DNA from: CAZNLH01 sp964573995
Lineage (GTDB): Bacteria > Gemmatimonadota > CAZMKB01 > CAZNLH01
DNA: 58,418 nucleotides
Reading direction: 5' to 3'
Assembly (NCBI GenBank): GCA_964573995.1
Contig: CAZNLH010000016.1
Span: 1 to 58,418, forward strand
The notes under the pieces are model-generated. The model was not told where the DNA came from. It saw only the letters and a program-made list of their open reading frames with translations, and did not search any database. The position numbers and the translations under genes were made by a program. Positions 33,698-43,646 of this stretch are shown one piece after another (within the stretch, counting starts at the first letter, position 1; each line of letters starts with the position of its first letter).

Positions 33698-34636
33698 TCA
33701 GCCGAGGACTCTCTTTAGTCTCTCGTCCACGCTTTCCGGGGTCAAATTATAGGCTTGAAACAGGTCTTGCGACCTGCCAGATGTACCGAAGACGTCACGG
33801 ATTCCTATCCTGATCACCCGCGTAGGACACTGCTCCGAGACCACCTCCGCGACGGCGCCGCCAAGACCTCCGATGATCGAATGTTCCTCGAGGGTCACAA
33901 TCGCCTCGGTCTCCCGCGCCGCCTGCAGTATCACCTCATCGTCGATGGGCTTGATGGTTGATGCATTGATCACACGCGCCTCCACACCACGCCCCGCAAG
34001 GATCTCCGCCGTTTCGAGGGCGATGGCCACCATCTGTCCGCAGGCGATCAGGGATACGTCCGAGCCCTCCCGCAGCAGACACGCCCGACCAAACTTGTAG
34101 GTGTAATCCTCTGGAAGCACTACAGGGAACCTTGGCCGGCCGAGCCTCATGAAAGCGGGCCCGACGTGCTCATTCGCCAGGTAGCGAACCATGCTGCGCG
34201 TCTCAACGGCATCGGCGGGCACAAGGACGCTCATGTTTGGGATGACCCTCATCAGCGTGATGTCCTCTACGCTCTGATGAGAGGAACCGTCTTCACCGAC
34301 CGATATGCCGCCGTGAGTGGGACATATACGGACCGGAAGGTTAGGGGAGGCGATGCTGTTCCGGATCTGTTCCCAGGCTCGACCAGTTGCAAAGATGGCA
34401 AAGGTGCTCACGAAGGGTATCTTCCCGCTGGCTGCCAGTCCCGCGGCAGTCCCCATCATGTCCGCCTCGGATATGCCCATCTGGAAGAAACGCTCAGGGA
34501 ACTCCCTTGCGAATAGAGACGTCTTGGTAGATGTCGAGAGGTCCGCATCCAGGACCACTACATCCTTGTTGTCACGACCGACTTCGACCAGGGTCTCCCC
34601 GAAGGCGATACGGGTGTGTTCCTGGCGGCGTTCCAT
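33698..34636 (-). CDS. Transketolase C-terminal subunit
   Basis: 312 residues; the pyrimidine-binding and C-terminal domains of a transketolase split into two genes. FQMGISEADMMGTAAGLA holds the catalytic Glu that activates thiamine diphosphate; FVSTFAIFATGRAWEQIR and THGGISVGEDGSSHQ line the substrate channel. The ATG at 34636 overlaps the stop of the N-subunit as TGATG, implying coupled, equimolar synthesis. A TTG three bases earlier is possible. Split transketolases occur in archaea and many anaerobic bacteria; the enzyme moves two-carbon units in the pentose phosphate pathway. Confidence 0.92.
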   Translation of the reverse strand: MERRQEHTRIAFGETLVEVGRDNKDVVVLDADLSTSTKTSLFAREFPERFFQMGISEADMMGTAAGLAASGKIPFVSTFAIFATGRAWEQIRNSIASPNLPVRICPTHGGISVGEDGSSHQSVEDITLMRVIPNMSVLVPADAVETRSMVRYLANEHVGPAFMRLGRPRFPVVLPEDYTYKFGRACLLREGSDVSLIACGQMVAIALETAEILAGRGVEARVINASTIKPIDDEVILQAARETEAIVTLEEHSIIGGLGGAVAEVVSEQCPTRVIRIGIRDVFGTSGRSQDLFQAYNLTPESVDERLKRVLG

Positions 34637-35574
34637 CAAACGTCCCCCGTAAACAAACCCGGTTCTTCGGCGGCACCCAACTCGATGAGTGCTCTCCTGG
34701 CCTCTTCAGGTGTCGGAGGCTTCCCATGAAACTCGACCTTGTTTTCCATGAACGAGACCCCTTTGCCCTTGACCGTCTTCGCTATTATTATGGTAGGTCG
34801 CCCCCCGATCCCCCGTGCCTCGTCCAGTGCAGAAAATATCTCCGTGAAAGAGTGGCCATCGATCTCTATTACATGCCAGCCAAAGGCTTCCCACTTCTCT
34901 TTCAGGGGGCTCACGTCCTTCACCTCTCGCACCGGCCCGTCGATCTGCAGGCCGTTAAAGTCAAGGATGGCGCAGAGGTTGTCAAGGGCGTAGTTGCGAG
35001 ATGACAGGGCGGCCTCCCAGATCTGCCCCTCCTGCAACTCGCCATCCCCCATTATCACGTAGACCCTGTACTTCTTCCCATCCAGTCTCCCTGCGAGCGC
35101 CATCCCGTTGGCTACCGACAGACCCTGGCCCAATGAGCCGCTTGACATGTCCACTCCCGGCGTCAACCTGTAGTCCGGGTGTCCCTGCAACCTGGAATTG
35201 ATCTTTCGCAAGGATAGGAGTTCCTCGGTGGGGAAGTAACCGGTCTCGGCGAGGATAGCGTATAGCGCGGGGCAGGCATGTCCCTTCGAGAGGTGGAGCC
35301 GATCCCTGTCGGGCCAGCACGGGTCATCCGGCCGGTGGTTCATCTCCCCGATATAGAGGGCCGTAATTATGTCCGCAATTGAAAGGGATCCCCCGGGATG
35401 CCCCGAGCCGGCGGCCGCCGTCATCCTTATGACGTTCCGCCGCACCTCTCCGGCAATTGCCTTCAGGAGGGATTCATCCCGACTCCGCTCGAACCTGTTC
35501 GAAGGGTGTGATGGGGAGCGCTGGAAATTCATCTTCTCGCCGATAACGCAGGGTTGACCATCTAATTCTACCAT
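34636..35574 (-). CDS. Transketolase N-terminal subunit
   Basis: 312 residues; the pyrophosphate-binding half. RMTAAAGSGHPGGSLSIADI (with the substrate-binding His), LSKGHACPALYAIL, GSLGQGLSVANGMAL, and the Mg-thiamine-diphosphate loop GDGELQEGQIWEAA (about 170-183) with its partner Asn in ILDFNGLQIDG are clear. A start at Met 15 (35532) is possible, since the first 25 residues are poorly conserved in type. It is coupled to the C-subunit; upstream pdxA ends 26 bp away. Supplying erythrose-4-phosphate links it to the vitamin B6 route of pdxA. Confidence 0.92.
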   Translation of the reverse strand: MVELDGQPCVIGEKMNFQRSPSHPSNRFERSRDESLLKAIAGEVRRNVIRMTAAAGSGHPGGSLSIADIITALYIGEMNHRPDDPCWPDRDRLHLSKGHACPALYAILAETGYFPTEELLSLRKINSRLQGHPDYRLTPGVDMSSGSLGQGLSVANGMALAGRLDGKKYRVYVIMGDGELQEGQIWEAALSSRNYALDNLCAILDFNGLQIDGPVREVKDVSPLKEKWEAFGWHVIEIDGHSFTEIFSALDEARGIGGRPTIIIAKTVKGKGVSFMENKVEFHGKPPTPEEARRALIELGAAEEPGLFTGDV

Positions 35575-35600
35575 GGCCCACCAATATTGTCAAATCCGGG

Positions 35601-36683
35601 TCAAGAGGAAGAAGAGACCGCTTCTGGCCAGGCCGACTTGCCGGTCCGAAACATGATCTCCACCGCAAGCCTGATGGCGCGGACCATGCTCCTTTCATCC
35701 GCCAGTCCTCGCCCGGCGATGTCCCTTGCTGTTCCATGGTCGGGGGACGTCCTGACGAAGGGGAGGCCGAGTGTCATATTGACTCCCCGGCCGAATGCAT
35801 GCAACTTGAACGGTCCCAGCCCCTGATCATGATACATCGCGACAACAGCGTCATATTCCCCCTCAACCGCCTTCGAGAAGATGGTATCCGCTGGATGAGG
35901 CCCCGACACATCGAGTCCGAGCCCCCTGAACCACGCAATTACCGGTGCGATAATCTCCCGGTCAGCCGTTCCGAGAATGCCCCCTTCTCCGGAGTGGGGG
36001 TTGAGCCCGCAGACCGCTATCCTGGGGGAGGGGATGCCGAAAAGACCACGCAGGGCATCGATAACCTGTTGCACAGTAGACCGTATCGCTATCGCATCAA
36101 GGCGGCCTGCGACTTCCTCGAGGGGGATATGTGTAGTTACGAGCGCCACCCGGAGCAGGCCGCCCACCATCAGCATAGTCACCTTTGAACTCCGGGTGAG
36201 GGTTCTCAACAACTCCGTGTGTCCCGGATAGGGATATCCACCCGCGATGAGGGCCTTTTTCTCTATAGGTGCCGTTACGAGCGCGTCTGCCCTGCCCTCA
36301 CCTATCAACCCGACCGCCGCCACGATTGACTCCCCCGCCCACCTGCCGGCCTCCACTTCGTCTATGGAGGGGATACTTCGCTTGGTAGAGCCCGTAATTC
36401 TCGCCTCTTCCCCAACCCTCATGACCGTTGTGCCTGCCCGACCTGTTACAGGTGATTGGCGCTCCGAAACCGGTTCGAGCGCACACCCGGTGAGGAGATG
36501 CTCGATCCCCGAGGCCTGGAAGGCTGCGCCGGGCCCGATCAGCAGGTATTCCGCCCACCGCCTTACCTCGAGGTGCGAAAGGGCGGCAGCCACCACTTCC
36601 GGCCCTATCCCCCTGACGTCACCAAGAGTTATCACAAGGCGCGGAACGGGCACCTGGTGAAAGGTATGGCTGCATTGCATCAT
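35601..36683 (-). CDS. pdxA: 4-hydroxythreonine-4-phosphate dehydrogenase PdxA
   Basis: 360 residues; NAD-dependent oxidation and decarboxylation of 4-phosphohydroxy-threonine in pyridoxal phosphate synthesis. The three metal-binding histidines are visible in PGHTELL, TTHIPLEEV and YHDQGLGPFKL; GRGVNMTLGLPFVRTSPDHGTA is the conserved C-terminal stretch. The usual GDPxGIGPE near the N-terminus reads GDVRGIGPE, an uncommon Pro to Val change that need not harm activity. The start is uncertain between two adjacent ATG codons. No other pdx gene is in the window. Confidence 0.93.
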   Translation of the reverse strand: MMQCSHTFHQVPVPRLVITLGDVRGIGPEVVAAALSHLEVRRWAEYLLIGPGAAFQASGIEHLLTGCALEPVSERQSPVTGRAGTTVMRVGEEARITGSTKRSIPSIDEVEAGRWAGESIVAAVGLIGEGRADALVTAPIEKKALIAGGYPYPGHTELLRTLTRSSKVTMLMVGGLLRVALVTTHIPLEEVAGRLDAIAIRSTVQQVIDALRGLFGIPSPRIAVCGLNPHSGEGGILGTADREIIAPVIAWFRGLGLDVSGPHPADTIFSKAVEGEYDAVVAMYHDQGLGPFKLHAFGRGVNMTLGLPFVRTSPDHGTARDIAGRGLADERSMVRAIRLAVEIMFRTGKSAWPEAVSSSS

Positions 36684-36709
36684 ATCGGGTCCGGAAACAT
36701 GATCACCCG

Positions 36710-37993
36710 TTAAAGCCTGATGTCGATATACGTCTTTGCCTCCAGGTCCTTGACGAAGCGCTGGTAGGACTTCTGCCCGGCAAGGTTTTCTATGAGTTGA
36801 TCCTTGACTTCTTCAAAACGGTATGGTCGGGCGTCCATCTTCTTCTCCACCTTTAGGATCACGACCTTTTCCCCAGATACGAAAGGGGCGCTCACACCCC
36901 CCGCCTCCAGTTCTCCTATCGCCGTCCGGTAGGGATCCGGAAGGGACTCGATCGCCTCTTCTTCTCTCAACCCCCCATTGTCTCTCGTCTCCTCATCGGT
37001 GCTGTATTGCCTTGCCACTTCCCCGAAATCCTCCCCGTTTCCGATTCTCGCCACCAGGCTGTCCGCCAGTCCCATCGTCTCCTTTAACGGGTCGGTACCG
37101 CCCGCCGCCTTGAAGAGTATGTGTCTCAGGTGGATCTTGCTACCCCTCCTCTCCATGATCTTGAAGAGGTGAACTCCCTGTGCAGTCTCCACCGGTCCGC
37201 TCACCTCCCCAGGAAACAATGTGGCCACGGCACTGTTGATAGAGGGCAGGAGATCACTCTCATCCACGAACCCGAGGTCCCCACCCTTATCCTTCGTAGA
37301 CTCATCATCCGACATATCACTCGCAACCGACTCGAACGTCTCTCCCTTGTCGATCCTGCGACGCGCCTCCACCGCGCGATCACGAGCCTTCTTGAGGTTG
37401 GCTTCTGATGGCCTGATCTCCAGTACAATTTCCCTCAACAGGACAGAGGCGGGCTTCAGTGCTTTATCGCCGTAATTTTCATCAAAGAACTTCCGGGCAT
37501 CTTCGTCCGATACCCGGACATGAGGCATCTTTGCCGTCTGCATGAACTTCTGCTGAATCAGTTGCTTTTCCTTCTCTCTCTTGAGTTGCTCCCTGTAACT
37601 GTAAAGGTCAAGCCCCTGGTCCGCGAGCGCTCGCTCAAAGTCCTCCCGGCTGCCAAAACGGCTGATCACCCTGTCGAGATCCTGCTTCACGGACTCATTC
37701 AATTCCTCATCGGATACCTCGATACCATCTATCTTCGCCCGCTGAAAGATAACCTTCTCTTCGATCATGCTCTGCAGGATCTCATTCTCAAGGGCCTTGA
37801 CCTGTGTACTATCCCCCGGCGACAGGTTCAACTGACGCCCCGCCATTAGAACGCTCTCCTTCAGTTCACTCAAGAGGATGATGTCGTTCCCCACGACCGC
37901 GACGATCCGGTCGATCTCCTGCTGGCAGTGGCCCCTCACCGGCAACAACAATAACAGCAACAAAGGCATGCCCCTACATGAAAATCTCTTCAT
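36710..37993 (-). CDS. surA: SurA-type periplasmic chaperone/PPIase
   Basis: 427 residues from ATG 37993 (signal peptide MKRFSCRGMPLLLLLLLPVRGHCQ). The SurA N-terminal chaperone domain starts at QEIDRIVAVVGNDIILLSEL, residues about 25-170. Two parvulin domains follow (about 175-280 with VASDMSDDESTKDKGGDLGFV; about 285-385 with YSTDEETRDNGGLREE), then a C-terminal strand. This full four-part layout identifies SurA, which escorts outer-membrane proteins through the periplasm. It ends a three-gene set of related chaperones below mfd. Confidence 0.9.
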   Translation of the reverse strand: MKRFSCRGMPLLLLLLLPVRGHCQQEIDRIVAVVGNDIILLSELKESVLMAGRQLNLSPGDSTQVKALENEILQSMIEEKVIFQRAKIDGIEVSDEELNESVKQDLDRVISRFGSREDFERALADQGLDLYSYREQLKREKEKQLIQQKFMQTAKMPHVRVSDEDARKFFDENYGDKALKPASVLLREIVLEIRPSEANLKKARDRAVEARRRIDKGETFESVASDMSDDESTKDKGGDLGFVDESDLLPSINSAVATLFPGEVSGPVETAQGVHLFKIMERRGSKIHLRHILFKAAGGTDPLKETMGLADSLVARIGNGEDFGEVARQYSTDEETRDNGGLREEEAIESLPDPYRTAIGELEAGGVSAPFVSGEKVVILKVEKKMDARPYRFEEVKDQLIENLAGQKSYQRFVKDLEAKTYIDIRL

Positions 37994-38003
37994 TATCCCG
38001 CCC

Positions 38004-38882
38004 TCAATCAACTGTATCCCCGGCAATCTCTATGTCCGCCTTTTTCTTCAGTTCCTCGATCAGCATCTCCCTCGCATTCTCACCCTTCGATTGCAACAGG
38101 ACGTTTCGGATCTGGTCCTCCACTTCGTCCAGTCCCTTCTCCGAACCCTTCCGCCCATATTCCACTATTAGCAAGGCATAGTAATTACCGGGCGACATCT
38201 CGGTCAACGGGCTCATGGCGCCCACCTTCAACCCGTCGGTAAAGGTCCCCTCGAGTTGATCGGTCGGGTAGAATCCAATATCAGCAGCGGTCACGCTGTG
38301 GTCGTATTGTCCCGAAGAGAGGAGGTCGTCGAGGCGTTCCGGCGCGACACTTAGTTCACCGTATACCTCCTTTGCCACCCCTTTGCCGTTAAAGGAGATC
38401 TTTTTCACGCGGTACTCGTCCTCGTTGCGCATAAAGATCGCCCTGTTCGCTCCGTAATACGCCTGTATTTCATCATCTGTTACTACGACCTCGTCATCAA
38501 GGTATTTCTTGAGGACCTCCTGCTCGAGGAGCACGTGCCGAAACCGGTCGACCTTCTTCTGTATCTCCTTGTCCTCCTGGAGCCCTTCTTCCAGTGCCTT
38601 CTGATAAAGAAGTTCACTCTCCACCCACTGTTCGATATACTCTCTCTTCTTTCCGTCGGCACTGAGCCCCCCAAAAAAATCGGCCACCGCGCTGTCTACG
38701 TCCTTCTCCAGGAGTACGGAATCGTTTACCCTTGCAGCGATCTTCTCGCCCGCTGCGGGTTTTAGACGCCTATCCTCTTCCCGACACGTCACCCCCCCTG
38801 CCAATATCACCGCGATCAAGACCGATCCGAGAAAAGCGGGGTGTGACACCCGGTTCATTCTCCCCCTCACGCTATCCTTCAT
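38004..38882 (-). CDS. SurA/PpiC-related periplasmic PPIase
   Basis: 292 residues with an N-terminal signal anchor (FLGSVLIAVILAGG, then VTC as a marginal lipobox). The SurA-N-like helical domain (about 45-160, KIAARVNDSVLLEKDVDSAV) precedes one shortened parvulin-like domain (about 160-260) in which the conserved parvulin core is weak, so a chaperone rather than isomerase role is possible. The start overlaps the stop of the upstream PPIase gene (ATGA), and surA follows 10 bp later. Confidence 0.75.
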   Translation of the reverse strand: MKDSVRGRMNRVSHPAFLGSVLIAVILAGGVTCREEDRRLKPAAGEKIAARVNDSVLLEKDVDSAVADFFGGLSADGKKREYIEQWVESELLYQKALEEGLQEDKEIQKKVDRFRHVLLEQEVLKKYLDDEVVVTDDEIQAYYGANRAIFMRNEDEYRVKKISFNGKGVAKEVYGELSVAPERLDDLLSSGQYDHSVTAADIGFYPTDQLEGTFTDGLKVGAMSPLTEMSPGNYYALLIVEYGRKGSEKGLDEVEDQIRNVLLQSKGENAREMLIEELKKKADIEIAGDTVD

Positions 38883-40261
38883 CCTTTAAGCGCCCTCGGT
38901 ATCAGCCTCAGGTTTTTTTCGTCAATCTTCACGGTGTACTTCTCCTTGAGCGGGGTAGTCAAGGTCTCCAGCCCTCCCTCCTGCATCTTGTCCCGGTACA
39001 TGCGGAGTACCTTGTCCCTCTCCTCGTCGAAATTCCCCGGAAACTTGTCCCTGTTTTCCTCGTACAGCGGACGCAGCACATCATCCCCCGGTTGGGAGGC
39101 GAAGATCCGACGACTGATATATAACTGCACGAGGGCATCTTCCCTGGTCCGTCCCAGTTCCTTCTGAAAATCCTCTTTCTTGTCTATCCCTTTGTTGAGC
39201 GCCTCCGTGACCAGCACGGCATCCATGAGTCTCCCCACCATTGCCCGCTTGACATCATTCGGCTCTTTCGGCGGCACTCTAAGGCTCTCAGGAAGCGACA
39301 TGTAAAAGTCCATGTATTCACTTCCGGTCCACTGCCCACCATCGTACACCGCCAACACCGGCGCCTTTTCCCTCACAGACGCGCCGGTCGAATCCTCCTT
39401 GAACAGGCTCAAGAGTTGCTTGATCCCCTCGTCGGCGTACTTCACGTTCGCCCTCTTCTCCACATCGTCCATATATTCCCTCGACAACTTCATTCTCTTC
39501 TGGGATTCCAGCGACTCCTTTAGTTTCTTTCTCACATCCTCGAAGGTACGCATGCGCCTTTCTTCAACCTTGGCGATGTGAAACCCGAACTTGGTCCTGA
39601 AGATATCGCTGACTTCTCCGGGTTTAAGCGAGAATATCACCTTCTCAAAGTCCGGATCGATACTCCCCTTTGGATGGAAACCCAGGTCCCCTCCGTTGTG
39701 GGCGTTGGGGCCCTCAGAATATTTTTTGGCAACCTCGGCGAATTCTTCGCCGTTCTTGAGATGGTCCATCGCCTCCTCGATCTTTTTCCTCTTTTCCGCC
39801 TCTTGTTCATCCGAGGCATTCGGCGGGACGCTGACAAGGATATTTCTTGCCCTTACTTCCTCGCGGTCTCCCCCATGGTCCTCGTAATACTGGCGTAATT
39901 CCGCATCGGTCATCGTCGCCTTATCGTAGACCTCGGCCTCCATCAATTTCCTGATGAGGAGTTGATCCTTCGCCTGACGCATCTGAAGGTCATACGCCTT
40001 GGTTGTATCAAGTCCGGTACCCTTCGCCTCCATGAGAATCAGGTGGAAATCGATCAGATAATTCAGGGCCTCCCTGGCACCCTCTTCGTTGTCTTCATAC
40101 CCACCACCACTCATCACCCCCGCGACGTCACCGACGGATATCCGGTGCCTCCCCACCATTGCAACTTCCTTGTCACGGAAAGTCGTACAGGACAGGCAAA
40201 CCAGGAGAACCGAAGGGAGCAGAATCGCCGATCCCGTTCCAGTCAAGGTGAGTATCCTCAT
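38879..40261 (-). CDS. PpiC-type peptidyl-prolyl isomerase lipoprotein
   Basis: 460 residues with a good ribosome site (GGGAGG). The signal sequence LLPSVLLVCLSC ends in a likely lipobox Cys. It has a helical N-domain, one clear parvulin domain (about 133-240, VRARNILVSVPP..YSEGPNAHNGGDLGFHPKG), and a further C-terminal helical part (about 290-460) containing a second SurA-N-like segment. It is anchored in the periplasm and probably helps fold outer-membrane proteins together with the two following relatives. It starts 61 bp below mfd and overlaps the next gene by four bases. Confidence 0.82.
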   Translation of the reverse strand: MRILTLTGTGSAILLPSVLLVCLSCTTFRDKEVAMVGRHRISVGDVAGVMSGGGYEDNEEGAREALNYLIDFHLILMEAKGTGLDTTKAYDLQMRQAKDQLLIRKLMEAEVYDKATMTDAELRQYYEDHGGDREEVRARNILVSVPPNASDEQEAEKRKKIEEAMDHLKNGEEFAEVAKKYSEGPNAHNGGDLGFHPKGSIDPDFEKVIFSLKPGEVSDIFRTKFGFHIAKVEERRMRTFEDVRKKLKESLESQKRMKLSREYMDDVEKRANVKYADEGIKQLLSLFKEDSTGASVREKAPVLAVYDGGQWTGSEYMDFYMSLPESLRVPPKEPNDVKRAMVGRLMDAVLVTEALNKGIDKKEDFQKELGRTREDALVQLYISRRIFASQPGDDVLRPLYEENRDKFPGNFDEERDKVLRMYRDKMQEGGLETLTTPLKEKYTVKIDEKNLRLIPRALKG

Positions 40262-40322
40262 GATTCCTCCCTCATCATTTTTCTAACGTTCGAGACCCGG
40301 GAAATCTCATCAAAGTAAGCAA

Positions 40323-43300
40323 TCAAACCATGCGATGCAAGGATTTTTTAACCTCTTTGAGCCAATTTCCATCCCCTCCATACTTGATAACCATGGTAAT
40401 CCCCTGATCCTGCGATATTGACGCCCGAAGTTCCCTCTCCCTGAACACCCTATCCCATTCCACGAGATTGTCAGGCTTGCCCTCCACGAAGACGAGCCTC
40501 AATTCCCCGGACTTGAGATATACGGAGCGTATCCCCAGCATCCCGGCCAGCAATTTGATGTATACCATGTCAAGCAAGTTTCTTCCCTCGCGGGGCAACT
40601 CGCCGAACCTGTCTGTAAGTTCCTCTTCTATCTCATCCAGGTCGTTAAGGTCCCTCGCCCGTGACAGCCTTCGATATATCAAGACCCGCTGTGTGGGGTC
40701 CGCAACGTACCAATCGGGCAGCAGAAGGGTGAGGTCGGTGACAAGTTCCACATCCCTCCTGACGACTTCCTCCCCCCTCAACCTCCCGACCTCCTCTTCG
40801 AGCAACCGGTTGTACATGTCGAGTCCCATTGCGTGCACGAAACCGTGCTGTTCCCGGCCGAGGATGTTTCCCACCCCCCGTATCTCCATGTCCCGGAGGG
40901 CAATCTGGTAACCTGAACCGAGTTCTGTATACTCTTCGAGCACCGTCAGCCGTTTCCTCGCCTCTTCCGACAACGTCCCCAGAGGCGGCGTCAGCATGTA
41001 TGCGTACGCACGCCGGTAGGATCTGCCTACCCTTCCTCTAAGTTGGTACAATTGGGCCAATCCCAGCCTGTCCGAGCGATTCACGATCAGGGTGTTTGCG
41101 TTCGGTACATCGAGACCCGAACCTATGATCATTGTGCTTACCAGCACGTCCACTCCACCCTCCATGAAATCGAGCATGATGTCCTCGAGGTCTCTCTCCT
41201 TCATCTGTCCATGTGCGACGGCGAAGCGTATCTCCGGAAGCCACTTCCTCAACATCGTCGCAACCGCCTCTATGGACCTTACCCGGTTGTGCACAAAGAA
41301 GACCTGTCCTCCCCGATCGACCTCGCGCATGACCGCTTCCTTGATCAACTCCCTGTCGAACCGGCACACGTAGGTGACGATTGGCAACCTTTCCTGGGGA
41401 GGAGTGTTGATCAGGGAGATATCCCGAATCCCCATCAGCGCGAGGTGGAGAGTGCGTGGCAAGGGAGTGGCGGTCAATTGGAGGATATCTACTCCTTCTT
41501 TGAGTTCTTTTATCTTCTCCTTGTGGGTAACGCCGAAGCGATGCTCCTCGTCGATTATAAGCAGCCCCAGGTCGCGAAACCTTACATCACTGGATAATAG
41601 ACGGTGCGTCCCGATCACTATGTCGACCTTTCCATCCGCCAGGCCTTCCACAACCTTCTTCTGCAGGGCGGGCCGCTTGAATCTACTCAGCACCTCGATA
41701 ACAACGGGAAAATCAGAAAGTCGCTCGGCGAAGGTCATGAAGTGCTGTTGAGCAAGGATAGTCGTCGGCACGAGGACGGCCACCTGCTTGTTGTCCTGGA
41801 CCGCCTTGAAAGCGGCCCGGACGGCCACCTCGGTCTTGCCGTATCCCACATCACCGCAGATCAGCCTGTCCATCGGTTTCCCCCTCGTCATATCCCCCTT
41901 TACCTCTTCGAGCGACTTTACCTGATCGGTGGTTTCCTCATAAGCGAACGTCGATTCCATTTCGAGTTGCCATGGGGTATCTTCGGAAAAGGCGTATCCC
42001 CCGGCGACCCTCCGCCTGGCGTAAAGGCTCAAGAGCCGCTCCGCCATCTCACGGATTCCCTCCATCGCGCCCATCTTGACCTTCTCCCATCCCACCCCGC
42101 CGATCCGATGGAGCCGCGGCGGCCCCCCCTCTCCCACCGAATACCTGTCCACGAGGTGGATCTTATCAACAGGTACATAGACCCGGTCACCATCACGGTA
42201 GGCTATCGACAGGCACTCCTCCTCGCCGTCATGGAGGTGAACCACCTTCAGTCCTTCAAATCTGCCTATGCCGTAATCCACATGAACGAGGTAGTCGCCC
42301 GGCTTGATGGAATGGACCGAGTCTAGACCTCCCCCCTTACGGTAACGCCTTTTGTATCTTAGGCGGCGGGGACGCCTGAATATCTCGTAGTCATTGTAGA
42401 GTAACAGCCGGGTCTCAGGCAAGTGGAATCCGGTCTCAAGGGCACCGATCTCCAAATCGCAATCAGCCGATCGATCTCCCAACAGTTCCCCTATTCGTTC
42501 CTTCTGGCCGTAATTGTCGCAGAGGATGACCGTCCGTCCCCCACTCGAACTCATCTTCCCGATCACCCCCTTCAATTTCTTCATGTCGCGATCGATGCGC
42601 TCCGGCTCCCTCGTCTCAAATCGGAGTGATCGATATCCCCTCGCCAATTCACCGGGCTTACACCGTGCCTGCCCACCGGGTCCTCCCCCCAGCTCAACCC
42701 GTATCTCACGAGCAAATTCAAAAACGGGGTCTCCATTCCTGCGGTGGATGTGCAATCCCTCGAGAAACACGGCCTTCATCTCGCGCATGGCCCACAGGCA
42801 TTGTTCAACTATCTCCTGGGATACCCCATCTCCCGGCCTGTCGCCGACAGGGCACCCGCACAGGGCAGACAGGACCGCATCTCCCTCGATCAACACGAGG
42901 ATCGTATCGGGGGCAAGGTATGAGAAGAGCGGTGATGCCTTGCCCCTCTCCTCTTTCTCCCTCATGGGCAGGATCCGCAGGGACGTAATCTCTTCACCGG
43001 ACCGCTGAGTCCGGATATCGAACTTCCTCATCGAGACCAGTTCGTCTCCCGTATACTCCATCCTGACCGGCCCATCCATTCCGTACCCATATATATCGAG
43101 GATTCCGCCCCGTACGGCAAAGTGGCCCACTTCCTCCACCGTATATTCTCTGTGATATCCGAGGTCCACGAGCCTCTCGATCAACCCGTCCCGGTCCGTA
43201 TCACCCTCATGGTTGACCTCCAGGGTCAGCGCCATCAGCCTGGAAGGAACCATTACCTCGTCAAGGAGGCAGCGACAAGGAATTATCGCGATCCTCGAAC

Positions 43301-43646
43301 TGCCCGATGCAAGGCCGCCCAGCGTTTCCATCCTCCTCCCCAGGGTCTCCTTCAACGGCCACTCCCGATTTATAGCGCTCCCTGCGAGGGGGGGGAAGTA
43401 ATCTATCTCCATGCCTGGTAATAAGTGGTGCAGATCGACGGTCACCCGTTCCGCAGCCCTGTTATCCGGTGTAATGACAACGAAGTTCCTGTTGCTCGAG
43501 CGGATCAAGGCAGAAAGAACAAGCGTCTTGCTCGAACCATACAGGTTCTCGAGGCCCAAGGAGACACCATCTTCCCCGAGGCCTTCCTCTACCTCGCTCC
43601 AGATCATCGTATCCCTGATGGTATCAATGAGAAACTCGAGCCCCAT
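40323..43646 (-). CDS. mfd: Transcription-repair coupling factor Mfd
   Basis: About 1107 residues from ATG 43646, which has GGGGTAGAG upstream; the frame stays open to 43781 but the extra residues are not Mfd-like. Domains in order: a UvrB-like N-terminal region (to about 340), the RNA-polymerase-interacting CarD-like domain (IKPGDYLVHVDYGIGRFEGL, about 450-520), a RecG-like translocase with P-loop ICGDVGYGKTEVA and DEEHRFG box, motif VI region QLRGRVGRSYRRAYAYM, and a C-terminal TRCF domain. It removes stalled RNA polymerase and recruits UvrA. It heads the ten-gene minus-strand run. Confidence 0.92.
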   Translation of the reverse strand: MGLEFLIDTIRDTMIWSEVEEGLGEDGVSLGLENLYGSSKTLVLSALIRSSNRNFVVITPDNRAAERVTVDLHHLLPGMEIDYFPPLAGSAINREWPLKETLGRRMETLGGLASGSSRIAIIPCRCLLDEVMVPSRLMALTLEVNHEGDTDRDGLIERLVDLGYHREYTVEEVGHFAVRGGILDIYGYGMDGPVRMEYTGDELVSMRKFDIRTQRSGEEITSLRILPMREKEERGKASPLFSYLAPDTILVLIEGDAVLSALCGCPVGDRPGDGVSQEIVEQCLWAMREMKAVFLEGLHIHRRNGDPVFEFAREIRVELGGGPGGQARCKPGELARGYRSLRFETREPERIDRDMKKLKGVIGKMSSSGGRTVILCDNYGQKERIGELLGDRSADCDLEIGALETGFHLPETRLLLYNDYEIFRRPRRLRYKRRYRKGGGLDSVHSIKPGDYLVHVDYGIGRFEGLKVVHLHDGEEECLSIAYRDGDRVYVPVDKIHLVDRYSVGEGGPPRLHRIGGVGWEKVKMGAMEGIREMAERLLSLYARRRVAGGYAFSEDTPWQLEMESTFAYEETTDQVKSLEEVKGDMTRGKPMDRLICGDVGYGKTEVAVRAAFKAVQDNKQVAVLVPTTILAQQHFMTFAERLSDFPVVIEVLSRFKRPALQKKVVEGLADGKVDIVIGTHRLLSSDVRFRDLGLLIIDEEHRFGVTHKEKIKELKEGVDILQLTATPLPRTLHLALMGIRDISLINTPPQERLPIVTYVCRFDRELIKEAVMREVDRGGQVFFVHNRVRSIEAVATMLRKWLPEIRFAVAHGQMKERDLEDIMLDFMEGGVDVLVSTMIIGSGLDVPNANTLIVNRSDRLGLAQLYQLRGRVGRSYRRAYAYMLTPPLGTLSEEARKRLTVLEEYTELGSGYQIALRDMEIRGVGNILGREQHGFVHAMGLDMYNRLLEEEVGRLRGEEVVRRDVELVTDLTLLLPDWYVADPTQRVLIYRRLSRARDLNDLDEIEEELTDRFGELPREGRNLLDMVYIKLLAGMLGIRSVYLKSGELRLVFVEGKPDNLVEWDRVFRERELRASISQDQGITMVIKYGGDGNWLKEVKKSLHRMV

